From Allomyces macrogynus ATCC 38327 (taxonomy: Eukaryota > Blastocladiomycota > Blastocladiomycetes > Blastocladiales > Blastocladiaceae): a stretch of DNA of 64,000 bases. The position numbers and the translations under genes are program-made. The notes under the pieces were generated by a model. The model saw nothing but the letters and a program-made list of their open reading frames with translations. It was not told the origin of the DNA and did no database searches. Of the stretch, positions 53,551 to 64,000 are shown one piece after another; the stretch's first letter is position 1, and every line of letters begins with the position of its first letter. The DNA lies in contig GG745330.1 of NCBI GenBank assembly GCA_000151295.1, forward strand, positions 270,094-334,093, given 5' to 3'.

Positions 53551-56266
53551 ATGCGCGCACACACTTCCTTTGCGGCGCTATATGTCGCTGCGCTTTTCGC
53601 GACTGTGACTCTCGCGAACCCGCTGCCTGCCGCGTCGGCCGGAGCCGATCCGGTCCCGATCACGCTCGCATCCACGGATTTCAAATCGTTGCCGTTCGAA
53701 GATGTCAAGAGCGCGATCCCGCTCTACGGGCATGACGGCCAGCTGCTCGCGACGGCTAAGGAGACGGTTGACGGTTTCATGGCCGTCGTCGACGCGTCCT
53801 CTGGAAACGTGCGCGCGTCAAGTCCGTTTGGGCGTGCCGAGTGGGTCGCGCGCGTGCCCGATCCGAAAAAGCAGGCGAACGTCGTGCTCAGCTGGTCGTC
53901 GGTGTGGGCTCAGTTCACGGCATTTATTGTCGACGGCAGCGGCAGCAAGATTACGCCAGTCGCTCGCATCGACGAGACCGAGGAGGACGTGGGCGGTCTC
54001 TGCGCCGGCATGAACAGCGAGGGCGAGCGCACGGCTGTACTCGTCACCAAGGGCGGCTGGGTCAAGTACTATCTGCTCGACATTGACCACAAGGACAACG
54101 GTCAGGTGGAGTTCGAAATGCAGCGCGTACGTGACCTTTTCCACTCATAAACAGATGTGACGGATAGAAATCTCACTATTTTGCACGATCTTCCTCACAG
54201 ATCCAATCCAAGTTCCTGCCGCTTCAGCCTGCCGAGATCCCGTCGGCGTGCACGATCCACGGCGCTGCGCCGCACCGCGCGCTGATCGCGACCGAGACGG
54301 GCAGTGTGTACGAGGTCGATTTCAGCTCTCCCAATGGCCCATCGCCCAAGCCCATCTACCAAGTCGACGCTGAGATTCCGGCCCTGGCCACGTTCTATGT
54401 GGACGGCGACAAGGACACGGCCTATGCTGTTATCGCCGAGGAAGACGCGGCACTGACCGTTCTGTCCCGCCCGCGCGTCGGCGACTGGCGCAAGGTGCAG
54501 TCGCTGTCGGTCAAGCCGACCGTCGCGATTGAGGATGTGTCAGGCGTGAGCGTCGCGTCGGCTGGCCACGGGTTCACCAACGGCGTCTTGACCGTCACGT
54601 CCAAGGCGTCCGGGTTCCACTTTTTTGCGCTCGACAGCGTTCTCGCGGCCGCGGGGATTGTCAAGTCCGGCGCACGCATCCTCGGCGACTTGCCCGAGTC
54701 CATGGAGACCAAGGCCGCGTGCGACGCCGACGACAGGTGCCACGATAATGGATTTTGTCTTCTCAACGGCAAGGACAAGCAGTGCGTCTGCTACGAGGGG
54801 TTCACGGGTAAGAAGTGCGACGAGCGCGTGTCGTGCCCGTGCGCGTCTGACCGCGGCGCGTGCCCGGACAAGAAGCAGCCGGCAGTCTGCCAGTGCAAGC
54901 CCGGGTTCACGGGCCCGACATGCTCGGTGGCCGCCGTGACGCCCGCGCTGACGCTGCGCGCGTCGGACCGGTTCGAAAACAAGGGCAGCGCCAACGACAA
55001 TGACGACCCAGAGGTCTACGTGCACCCGACCAACCCGGACGACTCGGTGATTATCGGCACGACCAAGAGCAAGAACGACGGCGGGCTCCACGTGTGGGCC
55101 ATGGACGGGACTGAGCTCGCATTTGCGGCTGTGCCGAAAAAGTCAGGGCTCAATTCGGTCGATTTCTTGATGAACGTGCCCGTGCTCGATGCGGCGGGCA
55201 AGGCGACGGGTGAGAAGGTGGACTTGGCGCTGGCTGGCGTGCGCGGCAAGATCAACGGAATTGGGATCTGGTACGTGGCTGCGATATCAAACTTCTCCAA
55301 CAGTTGTAGGCTCACGCTGACCCCACTTCTGCTCTGCACCACAGGCGTATCGACCCGGCGGCCATTTCGGCCAACCGCAAGACCTTGGCCACCAAACCCG
55401 GTGCCACGCAAGCTGAGCTCGCGCCCGTACTGATCCCGCTTGCCGATCACATTCGCGAGTTCAACAAGGACACGGAACTCGAAGTGTATGGCTCGTGTGC
55501 GTTCACCTACACGCCCAAGAGCACGACGACTGCGTCCGACACGCTGATTATCACGACCAAGAAGGCGATTGCCTACCAGTACACGGTTTCGGTGACGCGC
55601 AGTGCCGACAGCAAGACTGAGCCCAAGGCGACACTCACGTTGGCGCGGCAGTGGAGCGTGGGTCTGGGTTCGCAGCTGGAAAACTGTGTCGGCGATGCCG
55701 AGACGGGCGCGCTGTACGTCGGTGAGGAATCGATTGGCGTCTGGCGGTACGATCTCGCGCAGTTTTCCGTCACCGACGCGATTCCGTCCATGCCCAAGCC
55801 CGCAATGGACCAGGCCACGGGCCGGTTCACGGTCCCGATTGGCAAGCGCACTAGCAGCGATCTTCGCCAGCCAGTGCTCGTCGACTCGACGCAGTTGGCC
55901 AACCCGAACGGCAAGCTGCACCGCGACGTAGAAGGGCTCGCCCTGTACGCGGATCCGGCCAAGCGTGGGCAGCGTACGCTGGTCGTCTCGTCGCAGGGCG
56001 CCAACGAGTACAACCTTTACGACGTCTCGTCGCCCACGAGCTTTGCCTTCCGCGGCAAGTTTGCGATTCGCGCGGGCCCCAAGGGCGACGGGGTGACCAA
56101 GACCGACTCACTGGCCGTGTCGAGCGCGAAAATGGGTGGATATACTCGCGGCGTGCTGGTCGTGCACGACGATGCGACGACGGCGGGGGCGGATCTGACG
56201 CAGGTGCAGAAACAGGCCACGTTCAAGGTGGTGGATTGGGCCGATGTGGAGAAGCGTGTGGGTTGA
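53551..56266 (+). CDS. Secreted beta-propeller phytase with EGF-like insert
   Basis: Three exons: 53551-54126, 54201-55270, 55345-56266; 855 residues. The N-terminus is a signal peptide (MRAHTSFAALYVAALFATVT LANP). Residues ~30-360 form a degenerate propeller-like half. A Cys-rich block at ~366-435 has EGF-like motifs: CHDNGFC...CVCYEGFTGKKC and CQCKPGFTGPTC. From ~443 comes the 3-phytase (BPP) domain: NDNDDPEVYVHPTNPDDS, IIGTTKSKNDGGLHVWAMDG, LNSVDF, ETGALYVGEESIGVWRYDL, RDVEGLALY, VVSSQGANEYNLYDV and KTDSLAV. These line up with Bacillus beta-propeller phytase, including the acidic calcium/phosphate-site residues in DDPE, VGEE and RDVEG. It should release phosphate from calcium-phytate outside the cell. 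Two-domain BPPs are known in bacteria; the EGF insert is unusual. Introns show it is a resident eukaryotic gene. Confidence 0.9.
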
Positions 56267-57945
56267 TGGATTTTTTTCGAGCTACGTAGGATGGATGCAT
56301 TTGTGAACAGTCAGTTTCCCAATGAATTTTGAGCATTATGGCGCTTAGCAGTCGGTTATCGTCGACAGGAGCATCACGCTCATCTCAAACCGTACAGCCG
56401 GAGGAGCAAGCTGGAGCCCAAAGGGCCATAAATACCCGGCCGCTTTGAGCTTTGAGGATCGTCTGTTGCCTGTATTTATTATCATTATTCGTGACAACGT
56501 GACCGCGTTCGGCTCGACCAGGTTGTTGTTGTCCTGGGGCCCAGGAACAGCCAATGCGCGCCCACAACTGCAGGGACTTTCAATGCAAGGCGGGTGCGCA
56601 TATATTTCGACGCCAAGGCGAAATCCCGACCCCCACGTGGCGCTCTGACAGGGCCAGGTGCACGCGCTTTTGATCAGTGACGCCGTGGGTGCCTTTCCTT
56701 CGCCCTTTTTCGCCCTCTCGATTCCATTTTGGCGCGCTTTTCCTTTGTCGACCTTTGCCCGGGTATCTCTCCCGTGTTGACGCCCGGCCTGCGCACGCAC
56801 CTCGCGCGACTTGTTGCCCGCAAGCATTTCATTTCTGGTCGTGGCACCACACAGCCACGCTGGTCGGGTGGCCGTTTTCCTCCTTTCAGTTCGCCCCCGC
56901 GCCCCACGCCGGCCAGCCCATCAAGTATTTGATCAGCCCCGAGTCTCTCCATTGTTCTGCGCCTCCCCACCGTGCGCCGCGCCGCCAGCGTGTTCACCTT
57001 CGCCCCCGTAACAGTTCCCCAAGTGGGGGCGCGTTGAGCGTGTTGAGACGCGGTCACGGTCTGGACATGGCCACGGGTGGACGTGGAGACGAACGAAAAG
57101 ACCAGTCTGTTGACGCGCTCGCGTCGACTGGTCAGAACTGCTGGCAAGCTGGATCGAAACGTGGAAATGAAAAGTACAAGCAGCGTCAGCGTGCTGTTGT
57201 GTGCTTGTTGAGGACAGCGACGCCCGCGACAAGAGGAGAATGGATTGGAGAGAGAAAGCGTGCGCGATGACGTCCGGGCAGAATCGTCCTGTTGGATGTC
57301 GTGTGCATTGCGCGCACTCGTGCGTGCCGGACGGCTGGCTGGGAACTGGTCGGGACTGGGTTGTCGGCCAGCACAGGGCGAAATGCGAAGGACGTGATTG
57401 AAACTGTTGTCGCATGGCTGCAAGGGTGTGCGCAGGCCCGTTGCAAAAAGGCACAAAACAACACGCACAGCTGTGAAGCGCGCGTCGGCTGAACCTGTTT
57501 GGAAGCGACCAGCAGCGCATTGTCCTCGAGGCTCGATAGTCGAGAGGGCAAGAGGCTCGGGTTGTGCGCGTGAGAGGGCCGGCAAGTGTGGGCCAAAATG
57601 CACGAGCGCGCGTGCACTGACCAAAGTGAGGGTAATTTATTCAAGCTGGAAAAAGACGTCGCCATTTTGGCCATTTGGCAACCACGTCCTCTTCGATTCA
57701 CGCCCAACCACCGTTCTCCGGCACCTCTTGTCGGCCCTCGCCATCATTCTCCACCAACAACAAGTCGTCGCACGCGACACTATAGACTGCGGCCACTCTT
57801 GTGCCCGCGACCGCGCGCCGTTCGACTAGACGACCAACGACAACCGGCGAGCACACGCTCCTGCTCACGGCATCATCCAAGATCGCCGTCGCCAACTGCA
57901 GTCCCGACTGCAAGTTCGCTACAGGTTTCGCTGCACGCCCGCTGG
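56267..57945. other. 1.7-kb upstream region of the C2H2 factor
   Basis: Open frames occur on both strands (one of 316 codons on minus, 56674-57624) but overlap and have arginine/serine-rich random composition. Probably phytase 3' flank plus a long promoter/5' leader of the transcription factor. The factor's frame is open back to 57586 without an earlier convincing ATG, so a 5' exon may exist. Confidence 0.45.
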
Positions 57946-60900
57946 ATGCTCAGCTACATGGAACCGGTCGCGCCTTCCAGTGGCCATCATGGCGGATCAG
58001 CCACGCCGTACGCCTGGGAATCGAGTATGGTCACGGATTCCGGCCCGGGTGTGCTCGTGCACCAGAATATATTTCATCAGACTGACCAACGAAATTGGCT
58101 CTTTCGCCATGGCTCTGAACTCATAGGCCAGCTGCAGCAGCATGCACTGACCATGAACACGGCCGGGGGCCGGCGCGACGGCTTCCCGTCGCACGGAAAT
58201 GAGTATGCCGCTTCGGGCACGACAATCGCGACGACCGCGTGCTCCAGTACGACCGCGATACCCGCGCTGCACGAACCTTTGGCGCCTCCACCGCCGCCGG
58301 CGCTGCTGTTGCCCAAGAGTACAGTCGGTAACCTGCTGCCGCCGCTGACGCCGACCGTGCTCGAGTCGTTTCCGGCCACGACGGCGGGCGATTTGGTGCC
58401 AGAGTGGTCGGCATCGTCGACGATGGCCGCGCCCATGCCCATGCCCAGCGAGCCGTTTTACCATCACGCTGGTCCATCGTACAATGGCCACGGCGGCCAG
58501 GGCGGCCACAGCTACGGTTGTGCTCAAGATCATGGTCACGGCGGCCATCCGTTTCATGGTCCAACCGCGGACGCGGGTACGAGCGCTCCACCGCCCCCGC
58601 CAGTCTACTCGTCGTACGAGCAGCAGCAGCACCAGCAGCAGCATCATTACCAGGGCGGGCCGCCGACCATGTACTCGGACATGGCAAGGACCAACGAGTA
58701 CGCCGTGACCATACCCCCGGCGCAGTCGTCGCACCTGGGTGACGCGTACTCGTTCCCAGTCATGGCACCCGCGGCCGAAGGGGGCTACGGTGCACCGAAC
58801 GCGTCGACTGGACTCCACGCGCCGCCGCTTCCGCCGCCCATGGGTCAAGGAGCGTCGTATGCCTACGATCACGCGCCGACCTACTCGAACGCGTACGGCG
58901 CGGGCGACCAGCATCTCTATCAGCCCAATGGCGCGATGCCGCCCGTCTCCACGATGGGCAACGCCTCGACCATGCCCATGAGCCATGCGCACCCGTATTC
59001 GTACAGTGGACTCGATTCCACGGGGTTCGCAATGCCTGCTTCGACCACTGGCACGCCAACGGCGCTGCCCGTTCAATTGCACGACCCGGCGACGACCACG
59101 ACCGCGACCGAAATGCTCTCGACGACAAACACGTCGCTGGTCGCGAGTCCCGCCCAGATCACGCCCGTCGACGTGACAGGTTCTCCCGGAACGACGCATC
59201 ACGACGCGTCAGTGGCCGCGTCAGCTATGGTCTCGCGATTCCGAGCTCATGACCCACCACTGCCGCTCCCCTCGGCGTCGCCGTCGCTCGGGCCGCACTC
59301 GCTGTACCCGAACGAGACGCCGGTATCGAGCGCTCCGACCTCGCTGCCACCGGCGCCCTCTGCACCCTCGCTCGACATTTACCCAGCGCCCGACCACGAT
59401 TCGATGCTCCTGTCGGCACATCGCGACTCGCCCCTGCTCATGCCCACGACCATGTCGGCCACGACCACCAGCACCGTCGCGTCGGGTAGCCTGTTGGCGC
59501 TGCCCGATCTGGCAACCGCTGCGGCTCCCGACCTACCATCGTCCATGGATCTCGTGCCACCCACCACGACTATGGCCGCGTCTGTGCCGACCAGTCTCCC
59601 GACTCCACCCAGCAGCTACTCGCTGGCCCCGACTGACCCCGTCGCGGCCGTGTCGCCCAACCTGCTCGGCCTGCACCGCCGCTGCTACAGCCTGAGCAGT
59701 GTTCCGTCCCCGCTGCCGCACGTGGTCCCGAGCCACGACGAGCAGAACGAATCGATGCCGTCGCCGGCCATCTCGCCGAGCGATCTCAGCGGGTCCGCTG
59801 CCGTTAACGCGGCCCCGGCCGCGTACTCGGCCATCAACACTCTCCCACCGTCCACGTCGGCGCGCATATTCGATTACTCGTCGAGCCCGCCCATCAAGCG
59901 GCCGCGGTCCATGTCGGCGAGTGTCGTCTTGGGCAATGCCGCTGACATAAGGCCCTCAGGCGGCCGGATGTGCAAGCGCTCCGCGCCGACGCTATGGATC
60001 GCGTACCCGAAGAGGATCATACGGCCACTTCGGCACCAACTGCGAGCGACTCGCCGCCCGTCGGCGCGCCGAGACGCCCATCGTCCCTGGATCGCTACAC
60101 GTGTCGCCGCTGATCGTCACGAGCGGCACACCGCCGCGCCCGCGCGTCGGGCCCACTTAAGCGCAAGCGAGGTCTCTCGACACCGTTCCCGCTCGCCAAA
60201 ACGCTCTCATCGTCCGATCCGGCCGCGCCGGCACAGCCTCTGCCAGTACCACAACCTTCATCCTCGTCTGCGACCCCGTTCGCGCCCGTGGCGCTCCCCA
60301 TGGGTACCACCGATCCTGTCCCACCGCCACCCCCGGCGCCGCTTGCGCCGGCGATGGCGGGTGGCCCGATCGCACTGGCCCCGCTGCCGATGCCCATGAC
60401 CATGCCGCTAGGGTACGCGCCGATCACGACCCCACCCGTTGCGCCCGCGACCCTGCCGTTCCCGCACCCCGGAACCCCCGCGGCCGCCGCGTACGCGATG
60501 CCGCCGCCACCCCCACCGATGGCGCCGCTCGCGCCGCACCCGCATGCACACCCGCACCCGCATCCGGCCTACTACTACCCGCCGCCGCCGCACCACCACC
60601 CGAACGCGCACCAGCACCACCCGGCGCCCGGCGGGACCGCGCCGCTTCCTTTGCTCGCGTACGGCCCGAATGGGTACGTGGAACTGCCGTCAGTGACGGC
60701 CGTGCACGACCCAACGCCCGAGACGGCGAAACCGTTTGTGTGCACGTTTGCGCCGTGCACGGCGCGGTTCTCGCGCAACCATGATCTCAAGCGGCACGAA
60801 AGGATTCATACGGGCGAGAAGAAGTGGCAGTGCGTCGAGTGTGGCCGCGCGTTTGGGCGCCGCGACGCGCTCGTTCGGCATACGTCTGCGCCCGGTGGGA

Positions 60901-61430
60901 AGTGTAAGGCCATGTTTGGCAAGAGACGCACGGGGAAGCAGTCGCCAGGGACGGGGACGGCAGCGGGGGAGAAAGGCGAGACGAAGGCGGCCAAGCAAGA
61001 GGAGCAGGGGAACGAGTCGAGCGATGAGTCGAGGGACGGTGACCAGCCACCGCCGGTGAAGAAGGTGCACCTCGACCCGAGTGCCGAGAAGTCGGCGGCG
61101 GTCGCGACGACGAGCACGCCGAGCACGACCGTGCCGGTAACGACGACCGGCGCGAGTTCGCTGCGCAGTATGCTCCAGACTGCGCCGGCGTCCCGGCCCA
61201 TGCCGCTCTCCACAACGACGACCGCGTTCCCGGTGCCGATCGCGCCAATGCCGACGGCGCCGCTTGCCGCGCCCATGACCACAGTCCCCGCGGCGGCCAC
61301 GTCCACGCCGTTCATGCCCCTGCCGATGCACACGACGACCACTGCGCCCGTCGCGATCGCACCTGCGCCAGCGCCGATGCCTTTCCCGTCGAGCGTGACG
61401 ACTGGCAACACTACCACGACGACGCCATGA
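57946..61430 (+). CDS. C2H2 zinc-finger transcription factor, frame-broken in the middle
   Basis: From ATG 57946 (MLSYMEPVAPSSGHH; ATG 57958 also possible) one frame runs about 670 codons of Pro/Ser/Thr/His/Gln-rich sequence to about 59950 (SSPPIKRPRSMSASVVLGNA). The C-terminal part is in another frame: from about 60150 (SGPLKRKRGLSTPFPLAKTL) to TGA 61428-61430. Between them other frames carry coding-like pieces (DAMDRVPEEDHTATSAPTAS, then SLHVSPLIVTSGTPPRPRVG), so two or three single-base shifts separate them. The DNA-binding part, about 60735-60900, has two adjacent fingers, FVCTFAPCTARFSRNHDLKR HERIHTGEK and WQCVECGRAFGRRDALVRH. The TGEK linker is canonical. Layout (long disordered activation region, paired fingers near the C-terminus, basic tail) resembles fungal CRZ1-type regulators; that is inference. 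Confidence 0.7.
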
Positions 61431-62662
61431 CCCGGTTTGGTCACTGGTGGAGACCGCCTAGAGAGAGTGGATGACGCTCTCCAGTTTTCTTTGCTCCGTT
61501 TTCCCCACCCTACATCACTAGATGTGCGCGAAAGATCCTGCCTAATTATTACGTAGACGAGGTGCCGATGTCGTTCCTGTTTCTTTTGATTTCCGTGATT
61601 TCCCGTTCGTTTTTCTTGGTTTCGTTTGCTGCCCTCCCGTTTTGTCTTTTTGTCCTGCTGTCCTGACTCTTGCTCTCTCACCCCTCCCCTGCGACCGCGG
61701 CTTGGGGGCGATCCTGGACTTGCTGGCACGGGCCGCTCTGTCGCGCGCTTTTTTTTTTTTTGTTTTGTTTGCCATACCTTGTTCCCAGTTTGTTTGCTCT
61801 TGTTGTCGTTTTCTGTACAAACACCAGCTGGGCTCGCGGCGGATCATGAGCATTGGCTCGCCCGCGACGTGCGTGCGCCAGCCAAGGAGAAAAATGACGA
61901 TGTTTGTTGGTGCTGGACTTCCTTGGAGTGGGTTGAGATATCATTCAACACAAAGTGCCGCAGGGACGCGGGGAACAAAAGCGTGTCGTTCTTTTCTGCG
62001 GGCTGGTCTTGCTGGCGAGCCGAGAGAAAACGGGTGCTTCTTGTAAAAGAAAAGAAATGTAATCGCTGTATGTTGAAGGGCAGGGCACAACAAAGAATAC
62101 CACAAACCCAAACTCAAGCCAAAACAAACCAAACCAAACCGGAAAGAAAAAAAAAAACACAAATCTCAAAGAGCATCAAATCTTGGCGGCTCGTCCGGCC
62201 TCGCTCCAACACGCCAAGTGAGCACAGACGACGAGCCGCAGAGGGAAGGAGAAGGGAGGAGGTTCGGGATATGTTCTACCCGTCCGGCCGCGAGAGGTGG
62301 TGGGTGCGCAGACAGGGATCAACAAATTGCGAGCTGCGGGGGGCACGGCCCTCGTCTCCATCTTGGTGTGGGGCAGATAGTAAGAAAATGGGTGAGGAAG
62401 AAAGAGAGCGGGAAGGTAAATCCAACGGATCAAAGAATGGGAGGAGGTTTACTTTGGCCGGGGAAGGCGTTGGTTGAGAACGTGAAGACACTATAATTCA
62501 TGGGGGAAGGAGGCGGAAAATGAGCCGCGGCGAGAAGAAAGAGCATCAATCACCAAGGAGACGGAGCAAACCATACCAGTCCAAAGCTGAAATGAAAAAG
62601 AACGAACGAGGCACAGCAATCATTGTCGACAGTCGCGCGGGACCACAAGCGGGGTATCAGCC
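61431..62662. other. Intergenic between convergent genes
   Basis: 1.2 kb, clearly lower in GC than the genes. It has a T-run at 61748-61760 and A-rich tracts (62140-62160), consistent with 3' UTRs of the C2H2 factor (+) and PSP1-domain gene (-). No gene supported. Confidence 0.55.
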
Positions 62663-64000
62663 TTAGACCATCCCAAACGCGCTGCCGCCGTTGCCACCCG
62701 TCGCCGCGAGCTCCGGCGACGACGTCGACATGGCGCCGCCCGGGTGCAGCCCGAGCGCCATGCCATACTGGTACTGGCTCTGCTGCTGCTGGTGATGGTG
62801 GTGGTGGCCCGACGACGATCCCGACGAAGGGGACGCCGATGCCGAGACTGACGCCGACGCGGCAGGCGGGATCATGGCGGCACCAGGCAGCATCCCACCG
62901 GGGCCGGGCGACGGCGACGTCTGGTTGCGCATCGGGCCGAGGTGCGGCGAGATGCGCGGCACGCCCGCGCCCGTGTAGAGTCCACCTGCGGCCGTGGCTG
63001 CGGCGGCAGCAGCGGCGGCAGCGGTCATGGCCACGTGCAGCGATGCCGCAGCCGACGTCGGCACACCCGCAGAGTTGGGCGACAGGCTCGGCGGGGTCTT
63101 GGGCATGGCCGGCGGCATCGTCGGGGCCTTGGTGATGGCCGAGACCGAGCACATCCATATCCTACACAGAGCACGCGACGGGTCAGTCAGTATTCGTCAC
63201 GAAACGGGCCAAAGAGAATAGTGCAATCACTCGCGTACCGAGTCTTGTAGATCTTGAACAAATCGCGCACGAGCTCGCGGAAATCGATGCGGCGGTCAGC
63301 GACAAAGTAGAACGTGAGCTTGCGCCGGTCCCACTGGTACTCGGCATCGACCACCTCCATTGGCAGCTTCTTCTGCCGGACCTTGGTCGCGCATACAGCC
63401 ATGGCCTTGGCCTCGTCCTGCGACTTGGACACGAGCATCGCCACTTCCTGCGGCTGCGCGAGCCGGTAAATGCGCTTCGGGTGAATTTCGCGGTTCACAC
63501 GGTGCAGTTCCGTGAGCACCTCGCTTTGCTGCGTCTGCAGCACCTGGATCTGGTGCGGCGTGATGGCCGTGTTGATCACCTTGCCGAGATCTTTACCGCG
63601 ATCGGCCTCGACAATCACGAGATCACCCTTGTGCAGCGCAATCCCCGTCGAGTCGGCGACATAGAAGATATCCGACCGGCCCGACTTGAACTCGACAATG
63701 TAGAGATTGGTCGTCGGCGGCAGTGCGTGCAAGGGGACGCCGCGGCCCACGTCCGCGTACTGGCTGCCATTGCCGGACCCGGCGCTCGGCGAGACATTGC
63801 CGCCCGTGGCCGACGCGAGATTCGCTAGCGACCCGCGCCGGCTGCCGGGCGCACTGTGCATGCCGGGTGGATCGAAGTACTCGTCGGCCTCATGCATCAT
63901 GCATTGTACCCGTGCGCGTGCGCGGCCGCGGCGGCCGCGGCGGCAGCTGCGTGTCCGTGCTCCTCGAGCGACATTGACGCGAGTGCGTCCGACAGGTACC
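62663..64000 (-). CDS. PSP1 C-terminal domain protein, 5' end outside window
   Basis: On the minus strand: 63910 to beyond 64000, 63239-63841, 62663-63161. The PSP1 domain reads NLYIVEFKSGRSDIFYVADS, GDLVIVEADRGKDLGKVIN, KRIYRLAQPQEVAMLVSKSQ, VRQKKLPMEVVDAEYQWDRR and KLTFYFVADRRIDFREL, then LVRDLFKIYKTR. Splicing (gtacgc...gtag) gives KTRIWMCSV, the conserved end of the domain. The tail is disordered with a His5Gln4 run and stops at TAA. Upstream, LSDALASMSLEEHGH and an Ala9 run join through a 68-nt intron (gtacaa...gcag) to RRGSLANLAS. Alternatively translation starts at ATG 63900 (MMHEADEYFDPPGMH). PSP1-domain proteins of fungi suppress polymerase-alpha defects and associate with RNA granules; bacterial relatives act in sporulation and RNA decay. 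Confidence 0.88.

Noticed and set aside
56674..57624. 316-codon minus-strand frame upstream of the C2H2 factor
   Set aside because: Arg/Ser-rich, no domain, overlapping several other open frames of similar quality.

Overview
The window is a GC-rich stretch of a eukaryotic nuclear genome. Genes lie close together on both strands, most have several short introns (roughly 45-125 nt), and several products are fungal-type families (DLT1, DSF2-like SEL1 protein, PSP1 C-terminal protein, DUF1295 protein). SNRPD3, RPC25, MCM7, TOP2, eIF3i, REI1/ZNF622 and TIM14 confirm a eukaryote. Features such as a beta-propeller phytase, a TTDN1-like protein, MAT2B and a possible NDUFB1-like subunit suggest an early-diverging, probably zoosporic fungus (chytrid, blastocladiomycete or Caulochytrium type). 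That placement is inference. One scaffold gap of N lies at 13009-13483.

Layout. 1-12.4 kb: universal stress protein (partial, -), CaMK-like kinase (+), DLT1-like membrane protein (-), DNA topoisomerase II (+) with a detached C-terminal tail, and a GATA-like zinc-finger protein (-). 13.7-20 kb: REI1 pre-60S factor (+), SEL1-repeat protein (+), broken F-box-like gene (+). 20-31 kb: PRKRIP1 splicing-associated protein (-), a small candidate membrane gene, an unidentified gene (-), cohesin kleisin (-), DUF1295 membrane protein (-), SmD3 (-), Pol III subunit RPC25 (+). 31-42.4 kb: large unidentified protein (-), TIM14/PAM18 (+), type II membrane protein (-), Nudix hydrolase (+), MAT2B (-). 42.9-53 kb: MCM7 (+), RGG/TTDN1-like protein (-), eIF3i (+), long Ser/Pro-rich protein (-). 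53.5-64 kb: secreted beta-propeller phytase (+), C2H2 transcription factor (+), PSP1-domain protein (-, partial).

The genes are mostly independent housekeeping functions: replication and chromosome structure (TOP2, MCM7, kleisin), RNA and ribosome work (SmD3, PRKRIP1, RPC25, REI1, eIF3i), mitochondrial import (TIM14), and nutrient acquisition (phytase). No tRNA, rRNA, transposon or CRISPR array was recognised.

Two window-wide observations matter. The 5' splice sites I could place mostly read GTNCGN rather than GTAAGT. Several genes also carry single-base frame breaks or in-frame stops (TOP2 tail, F-box gene, the 22 kb gene, the C2H2 factor), which could be assembly indels or real decay. Exon joins were placed by hand from reading frame, GT/GC-AG sites and protein-family similarity; none was tested against transcripts.
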